A DNA stretch of 64,000 nucleotides from Euptelea pleiosperma (GCA_035048495.1 CM068548.1:15117464-15181463); one strand, 5' to 3'; shown: positions 9,728 to 21,784, numbered from the stretch's first letter. The notes: generated by a model from the letters alone, not told the origin. A program made the numbers and translations.

Positions 9728-12700
9728 CGAGTTTTGATGCTGCTGTGTTGGATCAATAAAAGCCTGTTGCTGGGGCCACGTGAGAGGCGATTGCTGAAAC
9801 TGGTCAACTAGTTGGTTCTGTTGATTTGTTTTGGGAACGTTAAACTGGAAATTCGGCCCAGCCAAGGCATGGGATTGGAAGTTCAGTATCTTAGATGAGT
9901 CATCTGTGCTAAGGTTATTGTGCAAGGTAGCCGAGGAAACCGTGGATGGGAATAATCCCGACTGAGCGGCTGAGAACTGAGGGTTCTGCATGCTCATCCA
10001 CTGGACGAGACTCAAGCCCGGGAAGATTGGGCTTTGAGCATCCCTGATGCCAAGGTCATCTCCAAGCCAGGGCATTGCCCTCTTGAATGCGTTCTCTATG
10101 TCAGACTCGTCATCTGCAAAAGCACTCCTATGGACCACTGGTAAGAAACTTTAAAATTGGAGAAAGTAGAATTTAATAATCCCAAGTGCCAGAGTACTGA
10201 GTTTTGTGTCATTGGACCTTATACGTGGTTGCACAAACATCATTGATTTTTCATTTGGTGGTCAAACTCTTGGCTGGGAACGATGGGTAGTCCGGAAGTC
10301 ATATCAAACAGCCATTGTGACCACTAAGAATATTTTTTAAAAACGAATTATACGGCCGAACTTTTCAAAAAGATTCGGTAACATTTGTGTATTGTAAGAG
10401 GAACCATATTATACCCGGAATATATACGAATGTTTAAAATGTTGAATTTTTTATTTTAAAATGCAAAAAAATTCCAAAACATTTTTTTTACTGTATTTTA
10501 TTTTTTGCAGAATTTTCAAACAACAAAAAACCGATTATACTCAAACCTTTCCCGTATGCCAATTTTGGGTTGAAAAAAGAACAGCTTTAGCGAAGAAAAG
10601 GAAAAATGCACAAGGCAGTAGGATTCACATTGTCCAATTTGTAGAACTTCTATATCACCCATCCAAGAGGAGGCACACCGACTGACAGCCCAAATGGATT
10701 CATAGATGGATGGATTATGCATAACTATTGTGTTCTTCAGGGACAACCAACACTTGTCTACTCCCAACCATCATTAGATTTTGTGAACTCAAAACTCATT
10801 ACTTGGCAACAAAAAATAGTTCGAAGAACAATAGAACATATTTCATCAAAGGAAGAGAGAGAGAAAGAGGTAAATTTTTGCTGCTCAGCACTTAGCAGCA
10901 AGCTAAGCAGCTCTTTTTTCAAATTTGAAACTTGATTTCAATTCTTTTGAAATTTGTGTTCTTTTTGAAAAGAGGGTTCTTGAGGTACGTGTCAAGTGGA
11001 GAGCCACTTAGCAGTGACTTGCTGCTCAGAGCTGAACAGCATGAATTTACTTGATAGATAGAAAGAAAAAGTTGGGCCTGAAAGTAATTACGTAACATTT
11101 TAAAGTTAACCATAGTATACCTGGCACCCCTGGTTGCTTGGGGAACTTGGGTCTGAAAAATGGGGGTGGACATATGTAGAAAGGAGTTATGACAGGCTCA
11201 ATCTCCCAAATTGAAACACGGCTTGGCCGTTCACCGGCTGTCGATTCATCCCACCCAACCTATTTAGCACGCAAATTGATAAATAATATTTGAGAAACCA
11301 TATATTTATTTGAACAAATATCAAACAGGAGCACCCCAGTTCACACAAATAATGGATGACTCGGTCAAGAAAGCTACAACCTAAATGCCATCATCCACTT
11401 TTCTGTACAACATCCAACTGCTGTGGACCCCATCCCGCATATGAAATATATATATATATATAATTTAGACTCTGATATGCACTTTGGTATTAAACAAATA
11501 TAGTGTGGGAAACAAAAATGCCACCAGGAAGTATAATTTCTTTAAGCCATCAAAAAGAACAAGTCTCCTTTACATTAATTTAACACGATTTAGGGTGCAT
11601 TTGGTACGCCAGAAAAGGAACACCCCTCTATTTTTCGCATTTGGTACATGCTGGGAAAAGTTTAAACTTTTCTTGCCAATTGTAACTTCCACCATTTGGT
11701 TGGGCTTCCGAATTGCAGTGAGAAATGCTAGAAAACTTATTTTGGAGGATTGCAGAAGTGATAAACACAGACAAAGATTTGATTTTGGGTGGTCCAAAGG
11801 AAATGATCAGTAATGTTTCTGTGGTGTATTTTGGGGATTTCGAGTGCTCGGAATTTTCGGACATAAACCCTAAAAACCTATAAACTTGTATAGAGAAAAT
11901 GCTTGAAAACTTGTTTTCCGAGAAATACTTGAAAGCCATGAAGAGAACAAAATCAGGAAAAAAAAGTAGTAGGAAAAATCAAAGAAAAGTAATGGTTTTG
12001 GCTAAGGAAGAGAGAGAGAGAGAGAGAGAACGAGAGGGGGGGGGGGGGGAGAGGAGAGAAGGTACGATACCTTGTCGAAGTTGCAGAGCCGATCTTGACA
12101 CCAGCGTCACTGCCAGTGTCATTGGCAGCAGCGTCTCCAAGGATAGAGGGAGGGATGGAAAGGGTGGGTTTTATCACGGTACAAATGAGGGGGGAGTCTC
12201 AAATCATGGCGTTGTCAGAATGAGAGGGGGTGGATGGGAGTTGCACTTTGCACGGTAAAACCGAGTCGCACGTCCCAAACACATGTAAATGGTGAAGTCG
12301 CACGACTTCGCCTTTTTCCACTACAGAGTCGCGCGTACCAAATGCACCCATAGATTCTTTAACATAATCCTGTAAAAAGTGATAAAATCCAACCTGAAGA
12401 TTGCGCCACTGTGAACTTTTCCATCTCACCGGATCCAGATCACTGGTACCTGTGATTGTGCCCATATATCTGCGTACTCCAGACTCCTCGGTCTCAAACA
12501 TCATCCTAAATCGCATGCCAAGGGAAACATGGGTGTACATAGCTTTATTATACTTGGCTAGGGGAATCACAAACTCTGATGGGCTGGCCCTGTTAAATCA
12601 AATGAATTTCATTATACTGTGCAACCCAAAAGCTAAAGTATAATGTTGATCACATAGTGATAGGAACAATGATTTAAAGAGCCCGCACTAGTACCTTGGG

Positions 12701-15700
12701 TTGTAAAATATAGTAAATGGGCTATTACTTGCGGCAGCATGAGCAGCGGCAGCAAGAATTCCAATATGCATGCTATCACTGGATATGACGGATGAAGAGA
12801 GTGGTGGCTGCTGTCTATTAGCATGTCTTATACCCAAGAGGAGCTGTGACTTCTCATCTCTGCATGTAAGCAGATTCTTTTGAATGTATTAAGCAAGGAC
12901 AATTTGAAATGTTTAACTGAAGATTTTACCTCTCAATTCTCTTTTGCATACCTTATAAAAAGGACTGAATCGCCAGCAAAGAGTCTTTTCGTGCTAACAA
13001 ACACACTCCAACCTGTAGTCAGCAGGTGCCTTTTAGGTTGACCTGAAACAAAGAAAGAATGCAGTTTAATATTTACATTTAGCTTTTTTCCAACTCAAGT
13101 AACAGCATCTTGTAAGATGATTTCCTTGCTCCAATGTTGGTTCCAAGTTGAAATAAGATTCGTGATTTGTCATTGTGGCATCCATTCAATACAGCAGATA
13201 AAAACTTCCTTGTTTCACACACACACACTTGTAAGATGATTTCCTTGCACCAATGTTGGTTCCAAGTTGAAATAAGATTCGTGATTTGTCATTGTGGCAT
13301 CCATTCAATACAGCAGATAAAAACTTCCTTGTTTCACACACACGTACTATATATATATATATATAAATAGTGGAGATTGAGACACACACACACATATATA
13401 TATATAATTATTCAAAAATATATTTATCACATCCACACACTGGAAATATCGATTTTCAGCATTACTACCAGTCCCAGGAAGAAGGCACTGGATTGCAATG
13501 AAATAAAGAACTTAACTAGATGCCTGAACAGGCAACACAAGCAAAATGACAAACCAGATCATTTTCAATTATTTTACTTAAAACCATAGTTTTAAAACTT
13601 TTCAAGTCGACTTGAAACTCGGCCGAGTCGACTCGACTCGATTTCATTTCAGGTAGACTCTGACAATTGAGCTGTAGCTACTCGCCGAGTTGACTCGGAA
13701 ACTCAACCGAGTCGATCAACTCGACCGCATGGGAATGAAAACAAAGGTTTTCAATATAAAGAAGAAGAAGAATAAGAAGATTCGTTGGTTCTTTAGAGAA
13801 TATTTTAATTGGTTTATAGTTTTCTTCAATGAAAATTTGTAAACTTTTGAGAGGGATTTCAAACAAAATCCAGAAACGAAAATTAGGTTTTTGTCTTATT
13901 TAGGGAAGATTTGTGGTTAGGGATTGGAGTGAAACCATAAAGGCTATGGAGAGAAGACTTGAGAAGAATGATTTCTAAGTTTGGAATGTACTTGCAACTT
14001 GCAAGATGATGAAAAATAAAAGAAGCTTGCTTATCGATTGGAACTCCTACTCCTTTCCTTCCTTTCCCCTCTCTCTATTTTCCGAAAAAAAAAAAAACTA
14101 ACTAAAATAAAGAATATATGAGACGAAACAAGGAAACAGAATATACAGCTTATAAAAAAAAGAATATATATATAATATACTAATGAGTTTGTTGGTTTTA
14201 TAGACTTGATGAGTTTGCCGAGTAAACGCGACTCGACGGTCATTCGAGCTGAGTTCGGGTTTTAAAACACTGCTTGAAACACCTTCCAAATGACAACTCA
14301 TATTCCAACTTTTGCAAGCATGTTTGAAGGGTTCATCCTGAGCAAATTTCAATCCAGTCTCCCATCCTATGTTCAACGCCCTGGATTTAATCAACTAACA
14401 CTACAACTAGACAAGCAAAATAACTTAGAAAAAAAAAATCCCAGCTTCCTCATCAGACATCAAATCTCCACATTCGGTAACTTTACTGAGATAAGAAATA
14501 AGGAGCAACAACAGAATAGTCAACTATTAAATTGAGAGATGTGAAAAATAACAAACCTTCTAAATATCCAAAAGGGCAAGAAGACCCCTAGAGAAGCAGT
14601 GTTTATTGTAAGAAAAGGAAACTAGGGCGGAATAACACCCAAAAATAAAAGTCAAAAAAAGATGTTTCGCCACCAATAGGAAGAATTCTAATTTGTTATG
14701 ATGGATAAATATGGAAGCATCAACAGAGCATTAAAAAGGAGAAAACAATTGAAGGTCTAAGAAAGGCACATACCACGATAGATATGTCTGAATGTCCATG
14801 CCACATCATGCAAGTCTCTTGCTACTAGCTCCTGAGCAGGGGGTTGCATCGAAAAATCCTATCAAACATATTTCCTAGTAAGCACTGGAATGTGTAGATA
14901 ATGGATATTGTGATGCTCAAACTTTAATGAGGACATGAAAATAAACTAGAAGTAGCACATACTAAAGGTGGGAAAATCTTTTCAGCCGCGCGACGGGGAA
15001 CAGAAAATCCACCATGAGTGCTTGTGTCACTGGCCGTAAGTGTCTTGCAGAAGAACTCAGCTGGTTGCTTATTTTGCTTGAGGCCCATATCAGATGCCAG
15101 TAATGCTTCCTTATCATACTATAGGAAAGCATGTCTTAGTTTCTTTTCTTTTTCTTTTTATTTTAATTTTAAGGAAGTACAATATAGACAGAACAGGATC
15201 AGCATAAATATCAAGTGAAATCTTCTGACCTACTTTATTTACAGGTTGAAGAGTCATCTGTGCATAGACCTCATCAGTTTCAGTGTCAGCCTGATTATAA
15301 ACAAAACCAGTTGAGAAAATTATATAGCATTACATTTGTTTCTTTGTGACCATCACAAAAACTGTGTTCTTCAAGCTATACCATAGAGGTGACTTTCCTA
15401 CGCATAAAACCAGGTCGTTCAGTAGTGAGCCTAACCCAACACATACACCGATCAGCCAGCTTAACTGTCCATTCTAGGGCAAAACAGATCAAAAACTTGA
15501 TCGGCTAGTATGAAAAGGTTTCACATTCAATACAGAAAAAAAAGGCATGTAGGAATTTTAGGACTGTCAAATATCTGACTTTCAGACTACTGTCAATCCA
15601 ATGTTCGCCCAACAAATGAGTATTTTCAGACCAGTTCAAAAGTGGGCCATGAATACAGTATAGCGCGATGAACACAAATTTTTTGACCTTAACACAAACT

Positions 15701-17013
15701 ACTTCCCCCTCAAATTGCAAAATTTCTGTGTAAACGCTGCATACATGTAAAGTGACATTATGAAGGACGCAAATCAACTTTGAAGGAAGGCTGGGATAGC
15801 TTGGGATGCTATCAGTATCCTTTTGCATCGAAGCTGCAACCTGAGATTGTGGTGGCCAAATAAATTTCTTCAGAAAACCAGTGTACAAGATATGGATACT
15901 CTCCTCAAACTAAAGAAAAAGATATGGTAAACACCTGTTCACTGTGGCCTTGTGGGAAGTAAACCACAAGACTACCCACTGGAGGCAAAGACACCAGCGG
16001 TCCCGCACAAGCATGCCATAACTCTGAATTGATGCTCCTTCTTTCACCTGCTTCCATACGAAATGGAATCCCTTAGGACTGTCAAAGAAAACCTCCGAGG
16101 TTGTGAAAGAAATGAAAGCAAGCATCAATGATTTAAAACTTCTAAAATTTTCAGGTATGTTACCTGGACAAGGGAGAACAGAACAAACGTGACTCACACG
16201 ATCCCACAATCTTGAAATAATTGCAAAGAAAGGGTTTGTTTACTGATGTTTTCCAATAGAATTCAATGATAAAGGGCCTGTTTACTGATGTTTTCAAGTA
16301 GAATTTGATGATATGAATGATTAAAAAGATTTAAATTTAAAGATTCAAATGGGTTCTTCTGCTGGGTCAAGGGTTCGACAGATAAGTAGTCACGAATACC
16401 ATTGACAATTCAAAGCTTGAGGTCTCTAACAAAAATCTTGCTTCTATAATGATAGTTTGGATCACAATACATGTTATCATTCGACGGACTATTATTTCTT
16501 ACAGCCATCATAGCAAGAAGAAAAAGTCATTCCAGAATTCTACAATAACCAGGGTCATCCAATTAGGTGTTTCTGGTGCCCTGAACTCTCTTTGGCCTCA
16601 AGATAAAAGGTTCAACTTGGAACTATACATAAATTAGCTAATGGAGAGTTACAAGCATAGTGCCAAGTTGGTGATCAGTTCTACCTGAATGGTTCATTTT
16701 CTGTAGATCCAGAAAAAAGAAATGATGAAGATAGAAGCAGCCCATAATTCCTTATTAGTTTTCTGATTTGAGTGAACTTAATAGCATTTTCTCAACATTT
16801 CTTTTTGACCCAATGATTCCTCAATGACTTCATTTAGAACCTTTTTTTTTTAACTTCTAAGATGAGCTAACTACTAAAACATTAAAATTTCGCAAATTGA
16901 GTAAAGTCCGTCCAAAAAAAAAAGCTCTAACAGAGAATTTTTCACAGGAAGATCAAGAAAACTAAACCTTCTCCTGAATTTGCCGAAAACCCGTTAGACG
17001 GAGCCTTCATCAT
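6680..17013 (-). CDS. ARF19: ARF7/ARF19-type auxin response factor (activator class), 13 exons
   Basis: Exons in transcript order: 16968-17013, 15935-16047, 15745-15840, 15234-15290, 14963-15118, 14774-14858, 12952-13042, 12695-12859, 12394-12589, 11121-11259, 8372-10113, 6962-7152, 6680-6875. All junctions are GT-AG and keep frame; total 3,273 nt, 1,090 aa. It is a nuclear transcription factor binding auxin-response elements and relaying Aux/IAA-controlled auxin signalling. The protein starts [19 protein letters not shown]. The B3 DNA-binding domain spans exons 5-7 ([56 protein letters not shown]). The ARF/auxin-response region follows ([14 protein letters not shown] to [19 protein letters not shown]). 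Exon 11 is a 580-codon Gln-rich middle region opening with [13 protein letters not shown] and [10 protein letters not shown], marking an activator ARF. The C-terminal PB1 domain has the conserved lysine region ([20 protein letters not shown]) and OPCA motif ([17 protein letters not shown]). Length, middle region and start all fit ARF7/19 rather than ARF5/6/8. Introns carry two MITEs and a tandem duplication; those at 7153-8371 and 10114-11120 show nothing recognisable. Confidence 0.96.
9578..9727 (-). repeat. Poly-Gln/His-coding trinucleotide tract in ARF exon 11
   Basis: On the coding strand it is a mixed CAG/CAA array giving 12 Gln, then a His/Gln mixture with a run of five His, then 26 Gln (about residues 511-560). 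CAA interruptions should limit slippage. Further, shorter Gln runs continue to about 9,140, including seven His. Confidence 0.9.
11593..12349. mobile_element. Non-autonomous DNA transposon in ARF intron 9
   Basis: Inverted ends GGGTGCATTTGGTACG and CGTACCAAATGCACCC bound about 757 bases. A second TTTGGTACATGC-like block lies just inside the left end. The interior has a (GA)n run (about 12,007-12,030) and a G tract, and no transposase. I could not read a convincing target duplication, so the superfamily is open. Confidence 0.6.
13109..13343. repeat. 119-bp tandem duplication in ARF intron 6
   Basis: Two head-to-tail units begin CTTGTAAGATGATTTCCTTG at 13,109 and 13,228. They differ by very few bases and each ends in a CA-rich stretch (TTTCACACACAC), a likely slippage or unequal-exchange point. 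AT/CA microsatellites follow to about 13,410. Confidence 0.85.
13585..14272. mobile_element. hAT-type non-autonomous element in ARF intron 6
   Basis: Ends CATAGTTTTAAAAC and GTTTTAAAACACTG are inverted, with flanking 8-mers CTTAAAAC and CTTGAAAC (7 of 8). Both subterminal regions are crowded with CGAGTCGACTCG-type motifs, as expected for hAT transposase-binding repeats. The interior is AT-rich without a transposase. Splice sites of the host intron are unaffected. Confidence 0.8.
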
Positions 17014-18700
17014 GCCAGACCCGTAAACAATTCTAACAAAACAAGAGACCGGTTCCTTTTCCTGTATGAGGAATTCCTGGCAAAATAAAATTCAGCGCCG
17101 TTCACCAATCACTTCTCCTTTGAGAAATTAAAGAAATTCCACGGTTAACAGAGCCAGAGAAAAAGGTCTGAACCTTCCACCACTACTCGCAGCATTGCCT
17201 TTCCAGGGAAATTATACACACTTCAACTGTTATTATTACAAGAATAACCGTCAGAGAATTGCCGGAGAAATAAAACCCCAATTCCACCACCCGCGAGTTC
17301 CGATAGTCCTCACCACTGGAAAACAACCAATTTCAACCAGAAAATCACCTCAACGAAGCTTCTTCAACACACCAAAACCGGAAAAGCAGATCACGGATTG
17401 AAATTCTCGAAGCTACGAAGCTTCCAGAAGTGAATTACAATATCCAATCCCGCCAAACGTGTCGAAACAACAAATTGCACTCAAGTCTCAGCTCGAATTC
17501 CTACCGACGCGAAGCTTCCAGCAGCCACAAAACAAACCCTTGAACGAGGTCTCTGCAACTTAAACCCACCAATTCCGTTGGATATAACAATCGTTTACTC
17601 GCCTGGTGAAGAAAAGTCGCTCAAAACCCTCGCCCTCTAAAAATCACAAAAGCTAATCTGCTTCTCTCAGAGTCAGAGAGGCTCAAATCTGTACTAACGA
17701 GAATTCCGGCTGTTTCAGCCGGAAGCTACCCCCAATAGCCGGAAATCTGACGTGTATCGCTGCAAATCCAAAAGCCTAAAATCCTCGCCGTCGAGAACCA
17801 AGAAAATTTTCACTTTCTCTCAGCAAGACGCTGAAACCCTCGGTGAGAATTCCGGGAGATTTCAGCAGGAATTACAGTTCATTCTGGCTGACGAAATCGC
17901 CGGAGATTCAAAAACTTAAAAAAGCTACAAGTTATAACCCTAGCCGTGTCGAAAAAACATCGAGAGCTACTCAGCTTCTCTCTGAAGGAATTCCGGCAGG
18001 CATTGGCTGGAATCAAGCTATGATTTCACCGGAAATTTGACACCATTCCCGGGGAAATCTGACGCCAACGCAAAGCCAGCTTTTCTCTGTTTTGAGCCGA
18101 CATGAAAGAGACTGAAGCAGGTTAAAAAAAGAAGCCGTGCTTCACTCTTTACAGACAAAGTTCTCCCTCAAATTCCTCCCAAATTCCACCCAAATTTACA
18201 TTTCGTCAATATTTATTTTATTTTGCACTCCTTTTTAATGATTATAAAACACGCGGGAATTGGGGATTATTCCGCTGGAAAACCGGACCTTTCACATGCA
18301 CTAAACCACCCGACAACGTTGTTTAATTAGAAGTAACCTTTAATTAATCCCCATGATCATGTGCTATGCTCCACCATAGTATTCCATGGAATACCTTATA
18401 GATGCTAGATCCGACGGTTAACAGAGAGTTTGATCTTGATGAACCTGGTTTGTGTGGGGACACGCATGTACGGAGTTTGATGATCAAGATAACTTTATTA
18501 TAAAGTTTTATGAAGGACCCAACTTTATGCTGTCCATGTGATCGAACTCATTAATGATCGAAATCATTGAATTGGTAGGCCAGCAGCCAGCCACGTATTT
18601 GGATTGACAATCTGGACTAGTTGATGAGTAGTTTGCAGTTGCATAATTTGAGTGTAATCTGTCCTTAATTATAATTATCATATTTTCGTCTATAGCTTTG
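17014..18700. other. ARF upstream region and probable 5' leader
   Basis: No other gene is supported. Between about 17,690 and 18,030 there are diverged direct repeats, each built around GAATTCCGG followed by a CAGC/CCGG-containing segment (17,701, 17,848 and 17,988). Moderate GC content and CT/GA-rich stretches near 17,660-17,830 fit a long untranslated leader of a plant ARF gene. The part beyond 18,200 is AT-rich with no recognisable feature. Confidence 0.4.
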
Positions 18701-18711
18701 AGTCTTTAGAC

Positions 18712-19776
18712 CAAGGTTGAAAGGGAACCGTAATAACTATAACGGTATAACGGACTGGGGGCGTTACAGTTTTTTCTGTTATAATGAGAGAAAAAAACGC
18801 TCAGGGGCAAAAACGAAAAAAAATGGGGAAAAATGGAAAATAATGAAAATAACGGAAAAAATGGTGCTGAAATTCAAATTTTCCTTATAACAGAAAATAA
18901 CGACCATTATTTCTGTTATATTGGCCGTTACTTTTTAGGTGTTTTAACGGTCCATAACGTAACGGGGGAGGTCCGAATCCGTTATAACGGCTGTTATTTT
19001 CGTTACAGAAAATTTCATAAAAGAAAAAAAATTTAAATGTATTTATAAAAACAAAAAAATCTTTCTGATCTTTGCAGAAAAAGTAATTACACGCCCTTTG
19101 AAAGGGCGTTTCTCCCCGACGAAATTAGGCTGACATTACAGTTGAAAGTGTGAGAAACGCCCTTTACCTGTCACGCCCTTTAAAAGGGCGATTGTCCATA
19201 GAGGAGTACAACTTTCGTCGAACTATTGAGCCACGTGGCATACTCTTAGTGGACGCTTACCGTATGGATGTTTGGTGTGTCCCTCAGTGAACCTATAAAC
19301 CAAAAATCAGCCTGATTAGTAATTTACAACCTTTTTGGATATTTGCACTCAAATAATTCTCAAATTCCTGCGGTTAAAATCAACAAATGAAAATAACTTC
19401 AATCCAACGCTTGTAAACCACTGATCATGTCTATTTTTGGTATGTGGTCACACCTAGTGATTGGCCAAACATCCATACGGTTAGCGTCCACTAAGAATCT
19501 GCCACGTGGCTCAATATTTTGAGGTTTTACATATCAATGGGCAAAGGCCCTTTTACTTGTACCTAGCAGACGCCCTTTAAAACGGTGTTTGTCAGCCTTT
19601 TAGCTGTCAGCTTCTTTCAACCTAATTTTGACATGGAGAAATGCCCTTTCAAAGGACGTTTAGTTACTTTTTTTGGAAATGTCATAAAGTTATTTTTATT
19701 TTTTGTAAATACATTTAAATATATTTTCGTTTAAAAATTTTTCGTTTTCGTTATAACAACTATTTTTTAAACTTTG
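18712..19776. mobile_element. hAT-type H1 element containing two nested repeats
   Basis: The ends CAAGGTTGAAAG and TTTTTTAAACTTTG are flanked by CTTTAGAC and GTTTAGAC (7 of 8). The left 300 bases carry the H1 TAACGG blocks (ACTATAACGGTATAACGG). Inside, an inverted-repeat unit with arms ACGCCCTTTGAAAGGGCGT (about 19,091) and the inverse near 19,640 is itself interrupted by a full F1 repeat. This makes three layers. Confidence 0.75.
19205..19520. repeat. F1 foldback repeat, full copy (reference copy)
   Basis: The left arm reads TTGAGCCACGTGGCATACTC, ACCGTATGGATGTTTGG, then AACCAAAAATCAGCCTGATT. A spacer carries ATAATTCTCAAATTCC and AATCAACAAATG. The right arm repeats the left inverted, ending CTGCCACGTGGCTCAATA. 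Each arm is about 120 bases. Both termini contain a perfect G-box, CCACGTGG. No coding capacity is seen. It is nested in the H1 element 18712-19776. Confidence 0.85.
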
Positions 19777-19947
19777 GTTTAGACTTTAAACCATAGGATT
19801 GTTTTTGAGATTTGTGTAATTTGAATCTCAAGGAACATCATCTTAGCTATTAATGTTGACCTATCGTCTCTAAGTCAAGACCATTGATGGTCCTTGGGTT
19901 TATACCACACAAATCTCCATAACTATAGGACGTCTGAACCTATTTGT

Positions 19948-20110
19948 TAGAGCTGTCAATGGATTGGATTGCCCCAATGATCAAATCCAATCTTCCCCGA
20001 TTATATTGGGTTTGGATGTAGGAATCATTATCTGATAAGCTATTGACTCAAGCCCAAATCGGCCTTGTTCTAATTTAATGATGATCTGATATTATTACTG
20101 AAATATATCT
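19948..20110. repeat. Possible hAT MITE fragment
   Basis: TAGAGCTGTCAATGGA resembles the TIR of the element at 39935-40221 (whose right end is CCGTTGACAGCTCTA). Palindromic GGATTGGATT/AAATCCAATC blocks follow. No matching right end was found, so it is probably truncated. Confidence 0.35.
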
Positions 20111-20212
20111 ATCTATTTATCGATACTATTATAAAGCCAAAACCGGGCTTGCCGAGGACGCGGGCTTCACAGGATGTTCACCTTCAGAGGTTGCCCAACA
20201 CGTCAATGTGAT

Positions 20213-20560
20213 GAGCGACCATAGTATGAGCCACATGGCACACTCTTAAAGACCACTGGCCGTATGGCTGTTTGGCCCATCCCTAGGTGGACCTACATAC
20301 CAAATATAGGCCTGATTTGTCATTTCAAACCTTTAGATCTGAGTACCACAAATAATGCTCGAGATCCACGATTAATAATAAATAACCCATTGAAAAGACT
20401 ATGATCCAACAGATAGAGGTTACTAATCAGGTTGAATTTTGGTATGTAAGTCCATCGCTAGCAATGGAGGCCAAACATCCATATGGTCAATGGTCTCTAA
20501 AAGTGTGCCACGTCACTCATACTATGCCATTCATCAACATTGGTCAATCCCCTATAATCA
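20213..20560. repeat. F1 foldback repeat, full copy
   Basis: Left end CATAGTATGAGCCACATGG and right end GTGCCACGTCACTCATACTA are inverted; the arms share CCCTAGGTGGACCTACA-type blocks. One G-box is mutated (CCACATGG). A short GCCAAAACCGG-containing direct repeat flanks it at about 20,132, 20,609 and 20,717. Confidence 0.75.
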
Positions 20561-20831
20561 CTCACGTGCAATGCACATGCCACCCCTTAATTAGTATTAT
20601 TAGAAAGCCAAAACCGGGGTTGGGAATGATGCGGGATTCAAACATACAAGGCAGAACTTTGATCATCAACGTTGATGACAGATGACCGCCCGGGACATGT
20701 GGCATTATACTATAAAGCGAAAACCAAGGTTGGGCATACACAAGGGTCCTTTGGTGTGCTCATTAAATGCATTCTCCAATAAAAAAATAAATAAAAACTT
20801 CCTCTCATTTCACTTTGACAATTAGAAAAAT

Positions 20832-21097
20832 GGTCGTCGCTCTACGAACACCCCACATCTTTCAGTTGGGCACCCACAATGGACAAAAATGCCCCTTCAA
20901 TTTGGGCACCTCGGTAGTTCAGCACCGTGGGGGCCAAAGGCCCAGAGAGAGGGGGGAGTGAGGGAGACAGAGAAAGATAATAATAACAGATAGAGTAGAC
21001 GAAAGAGAAGAGCTGGGGTGGGTGCCCAAATTGAAGGGGACATTTTTGTCCCCTGTGTGAGCCAAGATGAAAGATGTGGGTGCCCGTAGAGTGACCC
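20832..21097. mobile_element. Foldback MITE
   Basis: Arms of about 70 bases are inverted: CTCTACGAACACCCCACATC against GATGTGGGTGCCCGTAGAG, and GCCCCTTCAATTTGGGCACC against GGTGCCCAAATTGAAGGGG. The centre is purine-rich (AGAGAGAGGGGGGAGTGAGG). The A-rich flanks TTAGAAAAA and TTGAAAAAA may be a 9-bp Mutator-type target duplication, but homopolymers make this weak. Confidence 0.7.
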
Positions 21098-21117
21098 TTG
21101 AAAAAAAATTAGGTTTA

Positions 21118-21430
21118 CGATTGACCACAATATGAGCCACATGGTACACTCTTATAGGACATTGATAGTATGTATGTTTGTTCCATCCCTAGTTGGTCCT
21201 ACATACCAAAAATCAGCTTGATTGGTGATTTCTAACCTTTGGGGTCCGAGTAACTCAATTAATTCTCAAAATCCACGGTTAAAAATAAATCAGGAATACA
21301 ACTCTAATCCAATCACTAATCATGTTAAATTTTGGTACGTAGATCTAAGGGATGGGCCCAAGATCCTTATGGTCAGTGATCTCTATGAGTGTACTTGGTG
21401 TCTCATATTGTGGTTCATCGTCATCATTGA
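21118..21430. repeat. F1 foldback repeat, full copy
   Basis: It begins CACAATATGAGCCACATGG and contains CATACCAAAAATCAGCTTG, inverted later as ATCATGTTAAATTTTGG. The right terminus is degraded (TACTTGGTGTCTCATATTG). Confidence 0.7.
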
Positions 21431-21544
21431 TAAAGGATGTCATCATCAAAGTTCTACTCTGCCTACCTATTCTCAAGGTAGAAAAGTTCATTAATGAGCT
21501 CTCTCCTAAACTTCAATACTACCCTTAGACGAGTTCCTAATTAC

Positions 21545-21735
21545 TTTTCATGTCATTCAGTGATTTTAAACATTTGGATTTTTATACCCAAAATAATGCT
21601 AAAAATCTACAATTAAAATCAACATAAAAATGACTCCAATCAATGCTTAGAAATCAATAATCAGGCCGGCTAATACAGCCATAGTGATCTCTAAGAGTGT
21701 CACACGTGTAAGGTGCGTGTGCATTGCACGTGGCG
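21545..21735. repeat. F1 fragment, spacer and right arm
   Basis: It carries the spacer (TTTATACCCAAAATAATGC, AATGACTCCAATC) and a degraded right arm (TAGTGATCTCTAAGAGTGTC). The CCTAGGGATTGG block is deleted. Confidence 0.55.
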
Positions 21736-21784
21736 TCCCCTAGACTCTTTTAATGACACGATTAAGAGGAAAACTTCACTGAAT

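Noticed and set aside
9544..9811. Poly-Leu and poly-Asn/Ser open frames over the ARF Gln tract
   Set aside because: Antisense or shifted translations of the CAG/CAA array.
12199..12393. Continuation of ARF exon 9 past 12,394
   Set aside because: The open frame continues into the intron, but the family sequence stops at [11 protein letters not shown] with a GT donor, and the next exon continues [13 protein letters not shown].
20897..21149. Overlapping minus-strand open frames of 76-81 codons
   Set aside because: They lie within the arms of the foldback MITE at 20832-21097.
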